This document shows, one piece after another, positions 1 through 8,648 of a stretch of 64,000 nt of DNA; position 1 is the first letter of the stretch; each line of letters starts with the position of its first letter. Origin of the DNA: Akkermansia muciniphila. GTDB lineage: Bacteria; Verrucomicrobiota; Verrucomicrobiia; Verrucomicrobiales; Akkermansiaceae. The notes below the pieces were generated by a model. It was not told the origin of the DNA, ran no database searches, and was given only the letters and a program-made list of their open reading frames with translations. The position numbers were made by a program, and so were the translations under genes. Location of the stretch: assembly GCA_945890645.1 (NCBI GenBank), contig CAMDCV010000013.1:1-64000 (forward strand), read 5' to 3'.

Positions 1-740
1 ACATAAAAATCTTTCGGTTTGCTGGTAGGGTCGATCGCATAGGCACGCAAGCGACCTCCTACAGTATCGAGTAAAGGATCCAGAATGACCTTAGCGGCTT
101 CATCGGCTCGTTTGATGAGCAACAAAGTAGCCAGAGTCGGAAATCCAACGGTATTCTCGCCAAAACGCACTTCGTAATAAAATTCAGTGAGACGCTCTGA
201 GGTTCGGGGGATTTGCGCGGTCAGCGTGTATTCTGCCGAGGGCCATTTTTGAGAAAGAAGTCCGTTTTGCAATTCCTCCCCTGAATGATGCGTAATCACA
301 TAACTCAGTCGTTCTTCAAAGTCATCGGTCGTGAGAAATCGTTTGATCACCTGATTCGGTTCTGTGATAGCTTCAGGGACCGTCGATGTTTCTGGCGCGA
401 GTTGATTTGCATCTGGCAGGGGCAGAAGAGGGGAATCAGGGAATAAAATTGTTGGTTCCGCAATTTGCTCTTGCGATGGCACAATGACCATGACTTGTTC
501 GGGGATCTCAACAGGGGGGACAGGAGTTTCTAATGGTGCAATGGACGGTATTGCAGGGGAGGGTATAATGATTGATGTAGTCGATTCAATCTGTGGCTCG
601 CTGGGTTGTTGCTCCGGTATATGTGTTGAAGTTGGTGTAGGAATAGCGGGTTTGAAAAGACGACTGATGTCGAAAAAACACAGTGCCACAAGAGTGAGAA
701 TGAGGCAGGGGATTAAGATGTTTAGCAGTTTTCGACTCAT
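1..740 (-). CDS. Membrane-anchored hypothetical protein (3' end outside window)
   Basis: The minus strand is open from an ATG at 740 to the left edge, giving the first 246 residues of an incomplete protein. It starts MSRKLLNILIPCLILTLVAL, a hydrophobic stretch that reads as one N-terminal membrane anchor or uncleaved signal. A long proline-, threonine- and glutamate-rich linker follows (about residues 30-120). Then comes a more globular segment with FEERLSYVITHHSGEEL and a later FYYEVRFGEN, which looks like a small mixed alpha/beta domain. I recognise no family. The layout (anchor, flexible linker, folded periplasmic part) suggests an envelope-facing protein. A 9-bp inverted repeat lies just upstream of its start. 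The reading frame is clean and coding-like, so I trust the gene but not a function. Confidence 0.75.
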   Translation of the reverse strand, partial: MSRKLLNILIPCLILTLVALCFFDISRLFKPAIPTPTSTHIPEQQPSEPQIESTTSIIIPSPAIPSIAPLETPVPPVEIPEQVMVIVPSQEQIAEPTILFPDSPLLPLPDANQLAPETSTVPEAITEPNQVIKRFLTTDDFEERLSYVITHHSGEELQNGLLSQKWPSAEYTLTAQIPRTSERLTEFYYEVRFGENTVGFPTLATLLLIKRADEAAKVILDPLLDTVGGRLRAYAIDPTSKPKDFY

Positions 741-763
741 ATTTTTTCTCAGGACTCTTGACA

Positions 764-793
764 ATCATCAATGGAGCGAGGGAAATTGATGAT
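764..793. promoter_or_regulatory. 9-bp inverted repeat upstream of the leftward gene
   Basis: ATCATCAAT (764-772) and its exact reverse complement ATTGATGAT (785-793) flank a 12-base purine-rich spacer. The repeat sits 24-53 bases upstream of the minus-strand start at 740, in the 247-base intergenic gap before leuA. It could be a repressor operator or a transcript hairpin. No T-run follows on either strand, so it is not an obvious terminator. Confidence 0.35.
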
Positions 794-947
794 GAAGCGG
801 AATAGGTAGATTTTTGAAAGGGCTCAACCTTGTAGTATCGTGAATAGTGTAGCGGCCCAATTTAAATAATCAGTATTTTTTGATAAAATTTATGATTGGC
901 CCAAGTCGATACGAAGAGGATGGTCGAATGATGCAGCGTGACAATCC

Positions 948-975
948 TTGACAGTATCAGTGCTTTCGTTACGGT
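948..975 (+). promoter_or_regulatory. Possible leuA promoter
   Basis: A perfect -35 hexamer TTGACA (948-953) is followed 16 bases later by TACGGT (970-975), a poor match to the -10 consensus. Transcription would start about six bases before the leuA ATG, so the leader would be almost absent. The rest of 741-987 is AT-rich and contains an imperfect hairpin around 856-895. I see no leader peptide, T-box or other recognisable attenuator. Confidence 0.25.
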
Positions 976-987
976 TCGCTCCCCACC

Positions 988-2685
988 ATGAAGCCAAGTT
1001 CTATCACGAAGTATCGACCATTTCCGCCGGTAAGTTTGCCGGATCGGACGTGGCCGGACCAATCCATCACGCAAGCTCCCATCTGGTGCTCGGTGGACCT
1101 ACGCGATGGCAATCAGGCGCTGCCAACTCCGATGTCGGTCGAGGAAAAATTGGAGTATTTTGACTTGCTCGTGCGCGTTGGCTTCACACAGATCGAAGTT
1201 GGATTTCCATCCGCTTCGGACACGGAGTTTCATTTTGTGCGGCGTTTGATCGAAGAGAACCGCATTCCAGAAAATGTCACGATCCAGGTGTTGGTGCAGG
1301 CGCGCGAGCACCTCATTCAGCGTAGCTACGATAGCCTCAAGGGCGTGAAGCAGGCAATCGTGCATTTGTACAACCCGACCAGCACCTTGCAGCGACGCGT
1401 TACTTTCAATAATGCCACTCGCGAGGAAACGAAGGCCATCGCCGTGCAAGGCGCGCAATGGGTGGCGAAGTATGCGGCACTCGCGCCCGAAACGAAGTGG
1501 ATGTTTCAGTATTCACCGGAAAGCTTTAGCGATACAGAATTGGATTTTGCGCTAGAGTGTTGTCATGCAGTGATGGATGTGTGGCAGCCGACACCGCAGA
1601 AAAAAATCATTCTCAATCTGCCAAACACCGTTGAGTGGTGCTTGCCCAATGTGCATGCCGATCAAATCGAGTGGATGTGTCGCAACATCCGCAATCGCGA
1701 TAGCGTGATTATATCACTACACACGCACAACGATCGTGGCACGGGTACCGCTGCTACCGAGCTTGGCTTGCTTGCGGGTGCCGATCGCGTGGAAGGTACT
1801 TTGTTTGGCAACGGTGAGCGCACCGGTAACCTCGATATCGTCACTGTAGCGCTGAATATGAATAGCCACGGCATTGCCAGTGGCTTGGATTTTTCCGATC
1901 TGGCCTCGGTTCGACACGTTTTTGAGCGTTGTTGCCGTCTGGTCGTGCCCGAGCGTCAACCTTATGCGGGTGAGTTGGTCTTCACCGCGTTTTCGGGTTC
2001 GCACCAAGATGCGATCAAAAAAGGTCTCGACCGACGCGATAAAGATCGTGCGGCGAGTACTGATGAAGTGCCATGGGCCGTGCCGTATCTTACGATTGAC
2101 CCGCAAGACATCGGTCGTAGCTATGAAGCGATCATTCGCATCAACTCGCAGTCGGGCAAAGGCGGCGTCGCCTACATTCTCGATCGCGAGCATGGTCTCG
2201 ATCTGCCAAAAACCATGCATCCCCAAGTGGGTAAATTTATTTACGATCTCGCCGATCAATGGGGCCGTGAAATGTCCGCCGATGAAATTGGGGAAGCGTT
2301 TCACCAACATTTCGCGAATGTCACGAGTCCGCTCGAAGTCACGGAATACGAACTCATCCATCTCACGGAGGAGCGTGGCGTGGTCGAGTGCCGTGCGACG
2401 ATCATCCATGAAAATGAGCCGAAACAAATTATCGGTCGTGGCAATGGTCCGATCAATTCCTTCGTCCACGCGATGGAAGGCAGCGGGCTGAAAGATTTCA
2501 AAGTGACCGACTATCGGTCGCACGCGGTGCGCGGAGGCTCGGATGCGAGCGCGGCAGCCTACGTGCAGTTGCAGGCGGACGACGGGCGTTTGCTGTGGGG
2601 AGCAGGTATCGATTCCTCCATCGAGATGGCGGGATTGCGCGCCTTGGTGAGTGCGTGGAATCTATTGCACCGGGCAAATGCGTGA
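988..2685 (+). CDS. leuA: 2-isopropylmalate synthase
   Basis: Condenses acetyl-CoA with 2-oxoisovalerate to 2-isopropylmalate, the committed step of leucine synthesis. The 565-residue length and start-to-end similarity place it in the longer LeuA group (fungal and actinobacterial type) rather than the roughly 520-residue E. coli group. Visible features: the DLRDG active-site motif at residues 37-41, the metal-ligand motif HTHND at 245-249, a TIM-barrel domain to about residue 340, and a C-terminal regulatory domain from about 430 that normally binds leucine for feedback inhibition. No other leu or ilv gene is nearby, so it appears to be transcribed alone, 45 bases ahead of grpE. The ATG at 988 fits the family's N-terminus. 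Confidence 0.96.
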   Translation: MKPSSITKYRPFPPVSLPDRTWPDQSITQAPIWCSVDLRDGNQALPTPMSVEEKLEYFDLLVRVGFTQIEVGFPSASDTEFHFVRRLIEENRIPENVTIQVLVQAREHLIQRSYDSLKGVKQAIVHLYNPTSTLQRRVTFNNATREETKAIAVQGAQWVAKYAALAPETKWMFQYSPESFSDTELDFALECCHAVMDVWQPTPQKKIILNLPNTVEWCLPNVHADQIEWMCRNIRNRDSVIISLHTHNDRGTGTAATELGLLAGADRVEGTLFGNGERTGNLDIVTVALNMNSHGIASGLDFSDLASVRHVFERCCRLVVPERQPYAGELVFTAFSGSHQDAIKKGLDRRDKDRAASTDEVPWAVPYLTIDPQDIGRSYEAIIRINSQSGKGGVAYILDREHGLDLPKTMHPQVGKFIYDLADQWGREMSADEIGEAFHQHFANVTSPLEVTEYELIHLTEERGVVECRATIIHENEPKQIIGRGNGPINSFVHAMEGSGLKDFKVTDYRSHAVRGGSDASAAAYVQLQADDGRLLWGAGIDSSIEMAGLRALVSAWNLLHRANA

Positions 2686-2730
2686 GTCCGGTATTGACGA
2701 AAGACTTTTCCTGAGTAGAGATACGGGCGT

Positions 2731-3273
2731 ATGAGCGAAAAACAGAAAACAACAACTGAAGCGGAATTGCCGGAAGATGCGGCGGTTTTGTCCGAAGAAC
2801 TAGAAGCAGGTGATCAAGCGCAAGCGATGGCAGAAGAAGTCGCACGCTGGCGCGATCTCGCCGTTCGTACCGCTGCTGATTTCGATAATTTCCGCAAGCG
2901 TGTGGCACGTGAACGCGAGGAAGCGGTGCGCTATGGCAATCAAGATTTGTTAGAGCAACTGATTCCGATTCTCGACAATTTCGAAATGGGAATGATGGCG
3001 GCCTCCAGTGATACCGGCTCGATGATTTACATCGGCATGGACATGGTACGCAAGCAGTTCGCAGAATTTCTCAGCCAGCAAGGTGTGGAAGAAATTGTGG
3101 CATTGAATACGGTGTTTGATCCGAACATTCACGAAGCTGTCAGCGAAGAGGAAAGCGATGTTGAGCCCGGCACTGTGGTGCGCGTGTTACGCCGTGGATT
3201 CCGCTTGCGGGATCGATTGCTACGTCCGGCGAATGTTGTCGTTGCGAAAGCCAAAGAAGTTTCAGCGGAATAA
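2731..3273 (+). CDS. grpE: GrpE nucleotide exchange factor
   Basis: GrpE releases ADP from DnaK and so drives the Hsp70 folding cycle in the cytoplasm. The protein has 180 residues, normal for the family: an acidic, disordered N-terminus, a long helix containing AADFDNFRKRVARE (about residues 48-61), and a beta-rich head ending in NPAVVVVAKA-like sequence near the C-terminus. It is followed six bases later by dnaJ and then rsmE, a common arrangement. dnaK is not in the window. No CIRCE inverted repeat (the HrcA operator) is visible upstream, so heat control, if any, must use another signal. Confidence 0.95.
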   Translation: MSEKQKTTTEAELPEDAAVLSEELEAGDQAQAMAEEVARWRDLAVRTAADFDNFRKRVAREREEAVRYGNQDLLEQLIPILDNFEMGMMAASSDTGSMIYIGMDMVRKQFAEFLSQQGVEEIVALNTVFDPNIHEAVSEEESDVEPGTVVRVLRRGFRLRDRLLRPANVVVAKAKEVSAE

Positions 3274-3279
3274 AAAGTC

Positions 3280-4419
3280 ATGGCGGAAAAACGCGATTAT
3301 TACGAAATTCTAGGTGTCAGCAAATCGGCCGGTGCCGATGAGATCAAAAAAGCCTATCGGAAATTGGCGATGCAGTGGCATCCCGATAAAAACCAAGGCG
3401 ACAAAGCGGCAGAAGACAAGTTCAAGGAACTGGGCGAAGCCTACGACGTGCTGAGCGATGCTGACAAACGCGCGGCTTATGATCGCTATGGTCATCAGGC
3501 CTTCAATGGTCCGGGCGGCGGCGGTGGTGGCGGCGGTTTCCATGATCCGATGGATCTTTTCCGTGAAGTTTTCGGAGGAGCCTTTGGTGGCGGCTTTGAA
3601 GACATGTTCGGTGGTGGCGGTGGTCGTCGCAAAAGCGGCAAGCAACGCGGTAGCGATCTGCGCTACGATCTTGAAATGTCCCTCGAAGAAGCGGCGCGTG
3701 GAGTTGAAAAAGAATTGCTCATCGAGCGCTACGTCGCTTGCGAAACCTGCGGAACCTCTGGTTCAAAAAGTGGCAGTGGCACCAAAAAATGCACCACTTG
3801 TGGAGGTAGAGGCGTTGTTACGCGGTCGGCAGGTATATTTGTCCAGCAGAGTGAATGCCCCAGCTGCCATGGCACTGGCGAATTGATTTCCGATCCTTGC
3901 GATTCTTGCCGCGGTGAAGGTCGTGTGCAAAAAGAAACAAGCATCAAAATCCGCATCCCCGCGGGGGTAGATACCGGCACGCGCCTGCGCTCGTCAGGCA
4001 ATGGCGATGCTGGTCTGCGCGGGGGACCTGCGGGTGATTTGTATGTCTTCCTCATCATCAAGAAACACGATTTCTTCGAGCGCGAGGGCAACGATCTCAT
4101 TTGTGAAGTGCCGATTTCTTTTGTCACTGCGGCCCTTGGCGGCGAAACGAAAGTACCGACGCTCGATGGACAGGCTTCAATCAAAATTCCCGCAGGTACC
4201 CAAAGCGGCACCGTCTTCCGTCTGAAGGAAAAAGGCATGGCCAACCTCAGTGGCGGACGTCCCGGCGATCTCCATGTCTCCATGCAGGTAGAGGTGCCGA
4301 CCAAACTCAACAACGATCAGCAGGATAAACTTCGCGCGTTTGGTGAGTCGATCGGGGATAAAAATAAACCGATGGAAGAAGGCTTTTTTGCGAAAGCGAA
4401 ACGCTTCTTCGACATCTAA
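3280..4419 (+). CDS. dnaJ: Chaperone DnaJ (Hsp40)
   Basis: Type I J-protein that delivers substrates to DnaK and stimulates its ATPase. Domains in order: J domain with HPD at residues 34-36; a glycine/phenylalanine-rich stretch at about 77-115 including a seven-glycine run; the cysteine-rich zinc domain at about 150-210 with four CxxC pairs; then the C-terminal peptide-binding beta domains. Length (379 aa) is typical. The first zinc repeat reads CETCGTSG rather than the strict CxxCxGxG, with Thr where the first Gly is usual; all eight cysteines are kept. It follows grpE by six bases and precedes rsmE by eleven, so the three are probably co-transcribed. Confidence 0.96.
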   Translation: MAEKRDYYEILGVSKSAGADEIKKAYRKLAMQWHPDKNQGDKAAEDKFKELGEAYDVLSDADKRAAYDRYGHQAFNGPGGGGGGGGFHDPMDLFREVFGGAFGGGFEDMFGGGGGRRKSGKQRGSDLRYDLEMSLEEAARGVEKELLIERYVACETCGTSGSKSGSGTKKCTTCGGRGVVTRSAGIFVQQSECPSCHGTGELISDPCDSCRGEGRVQKETSIKIRIPAGVDTGTRLRSSGNGDAGLRGGPAGDLYVFLIIKKHDFFEREGNDLICEVPISFVTAALGGETKVPTLDGQASIKIPAGTQSGTVFRLKEKGMANLSGGRPGDLHVSMQVEVPTKLNNDQQDKLRAFGESIGDKNKPMEEGFFAKAKRFFDI

Positions 4420-4430
4420 CGGATTTTCTC

Positions 4431-5156
4431 ATGGCACGTTTCTACTTACCTCCGAACGCTTGGCAATCCCAGGCGCAGTTGGAGGAAGAGGAGTCTCGCC
4501 ACTGCGTGCAAGTACTGCGATTTTCCGTGGGAGATGCGATCACTGTCTTTGATGGTGGCGGTCGATCCGCAACGGCCATCATTCTGCAAGTGCGCAAGAA
4601 TGCCGTTACCATTGAGCTCGGCGATACCACACAACTAACTCCACCACGTTCGGAGATCGTGCTCGCCCAAGCAGTGCCGAAGGGCAAGACGATGGAGTGG
4701 ATCATCGAAAAAGCCGTCGAGCTCGGCGTGTCACGCATCGTCCCACTAGTGACGCGGCATACCATCGTGAAATACGATGCACACGAAGCGCCGAAAAAAG
4801 CGGAGAAGTGGCAGAAGGTCGCTTTGGAAGCCTGCAAACAATGCGGGCAAAATTGGCTGCCCATCGTCGAAACTCCGATCGATGGCAGAGCCTTTCTCTC
4901 GCAAGAGAGAAGCGGTGCGAAAATCATTGCCTCTCTTGCCCCCGGCGTGCTGCCCTTGCGCAACGTCATCGAGGGTATAGGCCAGTCCGAGCAAGTCACC
5001 ATCATGATCGGCCCCGAGGGTGATTTTTCACCAGAAGAAACAGAACTTGCCCTGCAAGCTGGATACCGTCCTGCCACCTTAGGCGATCTCGTGCTGCGCA
5101 GTGAGACGGCGGCGCTTTTTGTTCTTGCAGCAGTGCGCTGCATTCTCAGCCACTAA
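4431..5156 (+). CDS. rsmE: 16S rRNA m3U1498 methyltransferase
   Basis: SPOUT-class methyltransferase that methylates N3 of U1498 in 16S rRNA. The 241-residue protein has an N-terminal PUA-like RNA-binding part (about 1-70, with EEESRHCVQVLRF) and the C-terminal trefoil-knot domain with the family signature GPEGDFS and LGDLVLRSETAA, where the methyl donor binds. The link to dnaJ is common across bacteria, and the 11-base gap supports one operon. It ends 43 bases before a convergent gene. Confidence 0.94.
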   Translation: MARFYLPPNAWQSQAQLEEEESRHCVQVLRFSVGDAITVFDGGGRSATAIILQVRKNAVTIELGDTTQLTPPRSEIVLAQAVPKGKTMEWIIEKAVELGVSRIVPLVTRHTIVKYDAHEAPKKAEKWQKVALEACKQCGQNWLPIVETPIDGRAFLSQERSGAKIIASLAPGVLPLRNVIEGIGQSEQVTIMIGPEGDFSPEETELALQAGYRPATLGDLVLRSETAALFVLAAVRCILSH

Positions 5157-5199
5157 TGAAAAAATAGGAGGGTGTATTCGCCCGACTTAAGCATTCCAA

Positions 5200-6291
5200 T
5201 CATTCTGGCTCAACCGAATCGGTTGCGGCTTCGGTTTTTTTCTCCGGGAAAAATCGTGCCAATTCATCGTCATCATTGCTGGTGGATTTCGGTGAATCGT
5301 CTGCTACACTGCCTGTCATGATGCTACCATAAAGCACCAGGCCTTTCATACCTACGCAAAGCTCAACATCGGACTCGTTGAGCGAATCAATTTTGCTGGC
5401 TGTGGCGGAAGCCAAGCTCCAGGCGAGCTCGTTCATTGCCTCTTTTGCCTCGTCGTCGAAATGACGATAGTCGGGCACGAAGATCAGAAAGGCACAGGTT
5501 TTCTCATGCAGTTCGCAGTGCACGACGTATTGATCTTTGCTTTTGTTGCCGCTTGTCACAACGATCGTGGCATCGTGAACTATTTGCATTTGTTGAGCGA
5601 GCGACTTAGCCATCGCTTGCGACTCCGCCGTATTGCCAAACCCTGTCACCGTGCGCTGTGCATTGACGCGACTCTTGGCGGCCTCCAGAACTGTTTGGGG
5701 CGGTGCGTTTTTCGCGCTATCTTTGGCGTTGATCATGAGTAAAGTGACAACAACGATCCCTAATAAAGAACAGACTAAACCCGCAATCGCTTTGCCTTTT
5801 CCTGATCGCAGCTTTGCCGCATTGGCGAGGCCGATGAAGCCAAAAATGATACTCAGGGGAATCATCACTACAGCGGGACAAATGAGAAAACTGGTAACCA
5901 ACCCGATGATGCCGAGCACCATAGATGCCGTCGCCATGCCATTCGATTGCTGAGTGATCGTGACACCTGGCATGGATGAGGCAATACCTCTCACAGGCTG
6001 CATGTAAGGATTTGGTGGCGGAGGTATTATGCCGGGAGCCATCGCAACGGATGGGGGGCTACTGGCATTGGGATTCCACTGTAAAACATTGAGATCAAAC
6101 TGGCCGCGGCAGCGATGACATTCGATATAGGTAGCCACCTGGTTGAGCGGAATGACTGGCACAAAAAATAACGTAAAAAAGCGACGTATGCTTTTCTGGC
6201 TAAAGGGTGCCTGTGGGCCGCAGCTCGGGCACTGGAAGGTGCCGCTTTGTTTCGTCATGGTAATGCCGCGAGTGCCGAAAAGTATGAACAT
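5200..6291 (-). CDS. Zinc-ribbon, DUF4190-type membrane protein
   Basis: A 363-residue inner-membrane protein of unknown function. The N-terminus MFILFGTRG, then CPSCG and later CHRC separated by the hydrophobic FTLFFVPVIPL, is a zinc-ribbon layout known in many bacterial membrane proteins, and it supports the ATG at 6291 over the internal ATG at 6258. Residues about 115-185 hold two or three membrane segments in the DUF4190 arrangement (GIIGLVTSFLI...; GIVVVTLLMI). The C-terminal half is a soluble domain of about 160 residues that I do not recognise, ending in an acidic tail. It faces rsmE tail to tail and is divergent from the next gene. Confidence 0.8.
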   Translation of the reverse strand: MFILFGTRGITMTKQSGTFQCPSCGPQAPFSQKSIRRFFTLFFVPVIPLNQVATYIECHRCRGQFDLNVLQWNPNASSPPSVAMAPGIIPPPPNPYMQPVRGIASSMPGVTITQQSNGMATASMVLGIIGLVTSFLICPAVVMIPLSIIFGFIGLANAAKLRSGKGKAIAGLVCSLLGIVVVTLLMINAKDSAKNAPPQTVLEAAKSRVNAQRTVTGFGNTAESQAMAKSLAQQMQIVHDATIVVTSGNKSKDQYVVHCELHEKTCAFLIFVPDYRHFDDEAKEAMNELAWSLASATASKIDSLNESDVELCVGMKGLVLYGSIMTGSVADDSPKSTSNDDDELARFFPEKKTEAATDSVEPE

Positions 6292-6485
6292 AGTCGGAGA
6301 ATAAAAAAACCTGCGATGATGTCAATGAAACGCTGAAATAAGTCGTTAGAATGAGCATTTATTGCTGGCTTGCAATTTCAGTACGTTCGTCGATGATTCA
6401 TCACATTATGTTTACTGAATCTGATACCTGTAATCCTTCTCGGATTCGTAAGCCGAAAAGCATTGGGCGACTGAGATTATCGATT

Positions 6486-8567
6486 ATGGTAGTACTAAGA
6501 AGTTACGGATTAACCTATTGGCTCTGTGGATTGTTTGCCTGTTTTTCGTTGCCTCTATCCGCTGGATATCCTCCGATGGTGCCGACTCTGCAGCCCTATT
6601 ACGTTGTATCCCCTCAGGGGAAGTGGCAGATTGATGTGAAACCAAGCAATCGCGAAGGTGCGGGACCTGCTTTGACAACACTGACCAACAGAACAACTGC
6701 CGAAGTAGTATGGAAGCGGATGTTACCCTACACCTTCTGGCAGTGCTGCGTGAATGATGAGGGGATCGTAGGAGGATTTGCCTACACCAAAGGGCCGTTG
6801 GGAGAAGGCAGCTATGACAAAGATCCCGGAGATTATGTTTTATCGTTTTTCGACGCACAAGGTTTGCTTATGCATGAGGAAAGATCACAAAGGTATGGCT
6901 CTTCCGTTGGCATGGGATACTACATGCCTACACATCGTGCTTACCGTTTACTTCTTGATTCGGAGAACGATCGCATGATCTTACTGATGCAGGATGGACA
7001 GTTCCGATTTCATAGCATGCGTGATGGAACGCTACTGAGTGCATTCCAGCCAGAGCAAAAAGGTGATGCGTTCGGCTATTTATCGCCTGATGAGATTCGT
7101 TTCATCCCAGGCACTCACTTCATTTTGGTAGAGTCCAATGGTGCATGGGGCAATGATACCGAAACTACCTCATCTTCCTGTGTACAGTTGATCGACTCAG
7201 ATGGGTGCACGTTGTGGGCGGCAAGTCACAGAAAAATCTATGGTCCTGAGAAGAAGTGGCCGTTCCCTAAATACTTGATTCTCGATCATGTACTGCCTAA
7301 GGAGGAAGACGAGCCTATGAAGGAAGAGGAAAATGCTGATCCATTTGATCATGATGGTACTGTCGTGGATCCATTTGCCGCAGTCGATCCTTTTACAGAC
7401 TCTGACGAAGCACCTGAGTGGGCCGGCCCTCCTGCACCGACTCCTGTTGCCACTTTTGCGGTCTATGTAGGAGACACAGAAGAAAAAGTGGTGTTTCGAA
7501 TCTCTGACGCCAGCATTGACCATGGAGCTTCGGACTATCGAGTCGCAGAAGTTTCACGTGAAAAATATACATTACCAGCGCAACAACAGGAAATGGATGA
7601 GGACCCTAAACCACCAGCGGATTTTCCCAGGGTGGAAGCAAAACAACTTACCAAATTCCCACTCAGAAATGCGGATGGCAGTCCTTTGACGGGAATCGCA
7701 GCCTTCACTCTCGGTCCTGAGCAACAAATCTACGCTCTCGATAAGGAGAAAGGCCATGTTCATGTTTTCAGTAGCGACGGAAAGTATCTCCATGTCTGCG
7801 ATCCTGGAGAGCAACATAAGATCGAAACCAATGGCTACTCTGTTTCCTTAGCCGTCGATGACAAGGGAGAGGTCTTTGTCAAAATCGCGGAAAATTATAG
7901 TGAGGCGGAAAAAGATAGAGACCCGCTGTCAGGTCGCTACCTGCGCTTTTCCCCTGCGGGCGAATTGAAAGCAGAAACACTTGCTCCGCCCTCTGCGGAG
8001 TTTGGAGGCAAGCTCTTCATTCAGCCAAAGAGTCAGAATCTTATTTTCTGCGGTTTTGGTAAAGAGGTTGCCGTCAATCGACGTGATCAATACGGCAGCC
8101 GTGAGGTGACTCTGACACATCGGGCTGATGGCCTATGGTTGGATTTCATCCGCGATGTAACCTGTGCTCCCGATGGTAACATAGCGGTCCGTGATTCTTC
8201 TCGAGGAAACGAATCGGGAGGATTTACTACCCCATTTCCCATTCTTCCCCAGCACCTGCCTGCTGAAACGGTCACCATCTATGATGACGATGGCAAGGCT
8301 GTCCGCACATTGGATTTCACACGCTACGCAGCCCTCACGGAAATCGCGTTTGATGGCAAACACATCGTTGGAACAGTAGAATATGGCAAACCGAATCCGA
8401 TCATCTATGTGTTGTCTGCCTACGGGGTGCCCGTGGGATCCATTGAGATTGAAGAATTGTTAGGGAAAGAAAATGTTGACCTCCGAGCATTCATTGTTGC
8501 GGGGGGGAAAGAAATTGTCGCTGTGGATCAACTAAGCGGCACGGTATATCGCTACGAGATGCCGTAG
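6486..8567 (+). CDS. Secreted propeller-like hypothetical protein
   Basis: I chose the ATG at 6486 because it gives a plausible signal peptide (YWLCGLFACFSLPLSAG). In-frame starts at 6351 and 6408 would add up to 45 residues of unlikely sequence, and no start has a convincing ribosome site. The 693-residue product has repeated short segments such as DGQFRFHSMRDG, DKEKGHVHVFSSDG and VDDKGEVFVKI, which look like beta-propeller blades of the NHL or quinoprotein type. An acidic, proline-rich insert with DPF repeats (about residues 275-325) separates two propeller-like halves. It is probably periplasmic or surface-exposed. I do not know a function or partner. Confidence 0.75.
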   Translation: MVVLRSYGLTYWLCGLFACFSLPLSAGYPPMVPTLQPYYVVSPQGKWQIDVKPSNREGAGPALTTLTNRTTAEVVWKRMLPYTFWQCCVNDEGIVGGFAYTKGPLGEGSYDKDPGDYVLSFFDAQGLLMHEERSQRYGSSVGMGYYMPTHRAYRLLLDSENDRMILLMQDGQFRFHSMRDGTLLSAFQPEQKGDAFGYLSPDEIRFIPGTHFILVESNGAWGNDTETTSSSCVQLIDSDGCTLWAASHRKIYGPEKKWPFPKYLILDHVLPKEEDEPMKEEENADPFDHDGTVVDPFAAVDPFTDSDEAPEWAGPPAPTPVATFAVYVGDTEEKVVFRISDASIDHGASDYRVAEVSREKYTLPAQQQEMDEDPKPPADFPRVEAKQLTKFPLRNADGSPLTGIAAFTLGPEQQIYALDKEKGHVHVFSSDGKYLHVCDPGEQHKIETNGYSVSLAVDDKGEVFVKIAENYSEAEKDRDPLSGRYLRFSPAGELKAETLAPPSAEFGGKLFIQPKSQNLIFCGFGKEVAVNRRDQYGSREVTLTHRADGLWLDFIRDVTCAPDGNIAVRDSSRGNESGGFTTPFPILPQHLPAETVTIYDDDGKAVRTLDFTRYAALTEIAFDGKHIVGTVEYGKPNPIIYVLSAYGVPVGSIEIEELLGKENVDLRAFIVAGGKEIVAVDQLSGTVYRYEMP

Positions 8568-8648
8568 AAACTTCGCTTGATCGAAAGAAAGCGCCCTCTA
8601 GTGCAAACTTGCAATTTAATCATTGCTCGTCGATGATGGGGGCGCGCC

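Noticed and set aside
741-987. T-box, riboswitch or leucine attenuator before leuA
   Set aside because: No leader peptide with leucine codons, T-box sequence or stable terminator/antiterminator pair is visible.
1717-2523. 268-residue minus-strand frame inside leuA
   Set aside because: Shadow of leuA, which has clear catalytic motifs over the whole region.
2686-2730. CIRCE (HrcA) operator before grpE
   Set aside because: No TTAGCACTC-N9-GAGTGCTAA palindrome is present in the 45-base gap.
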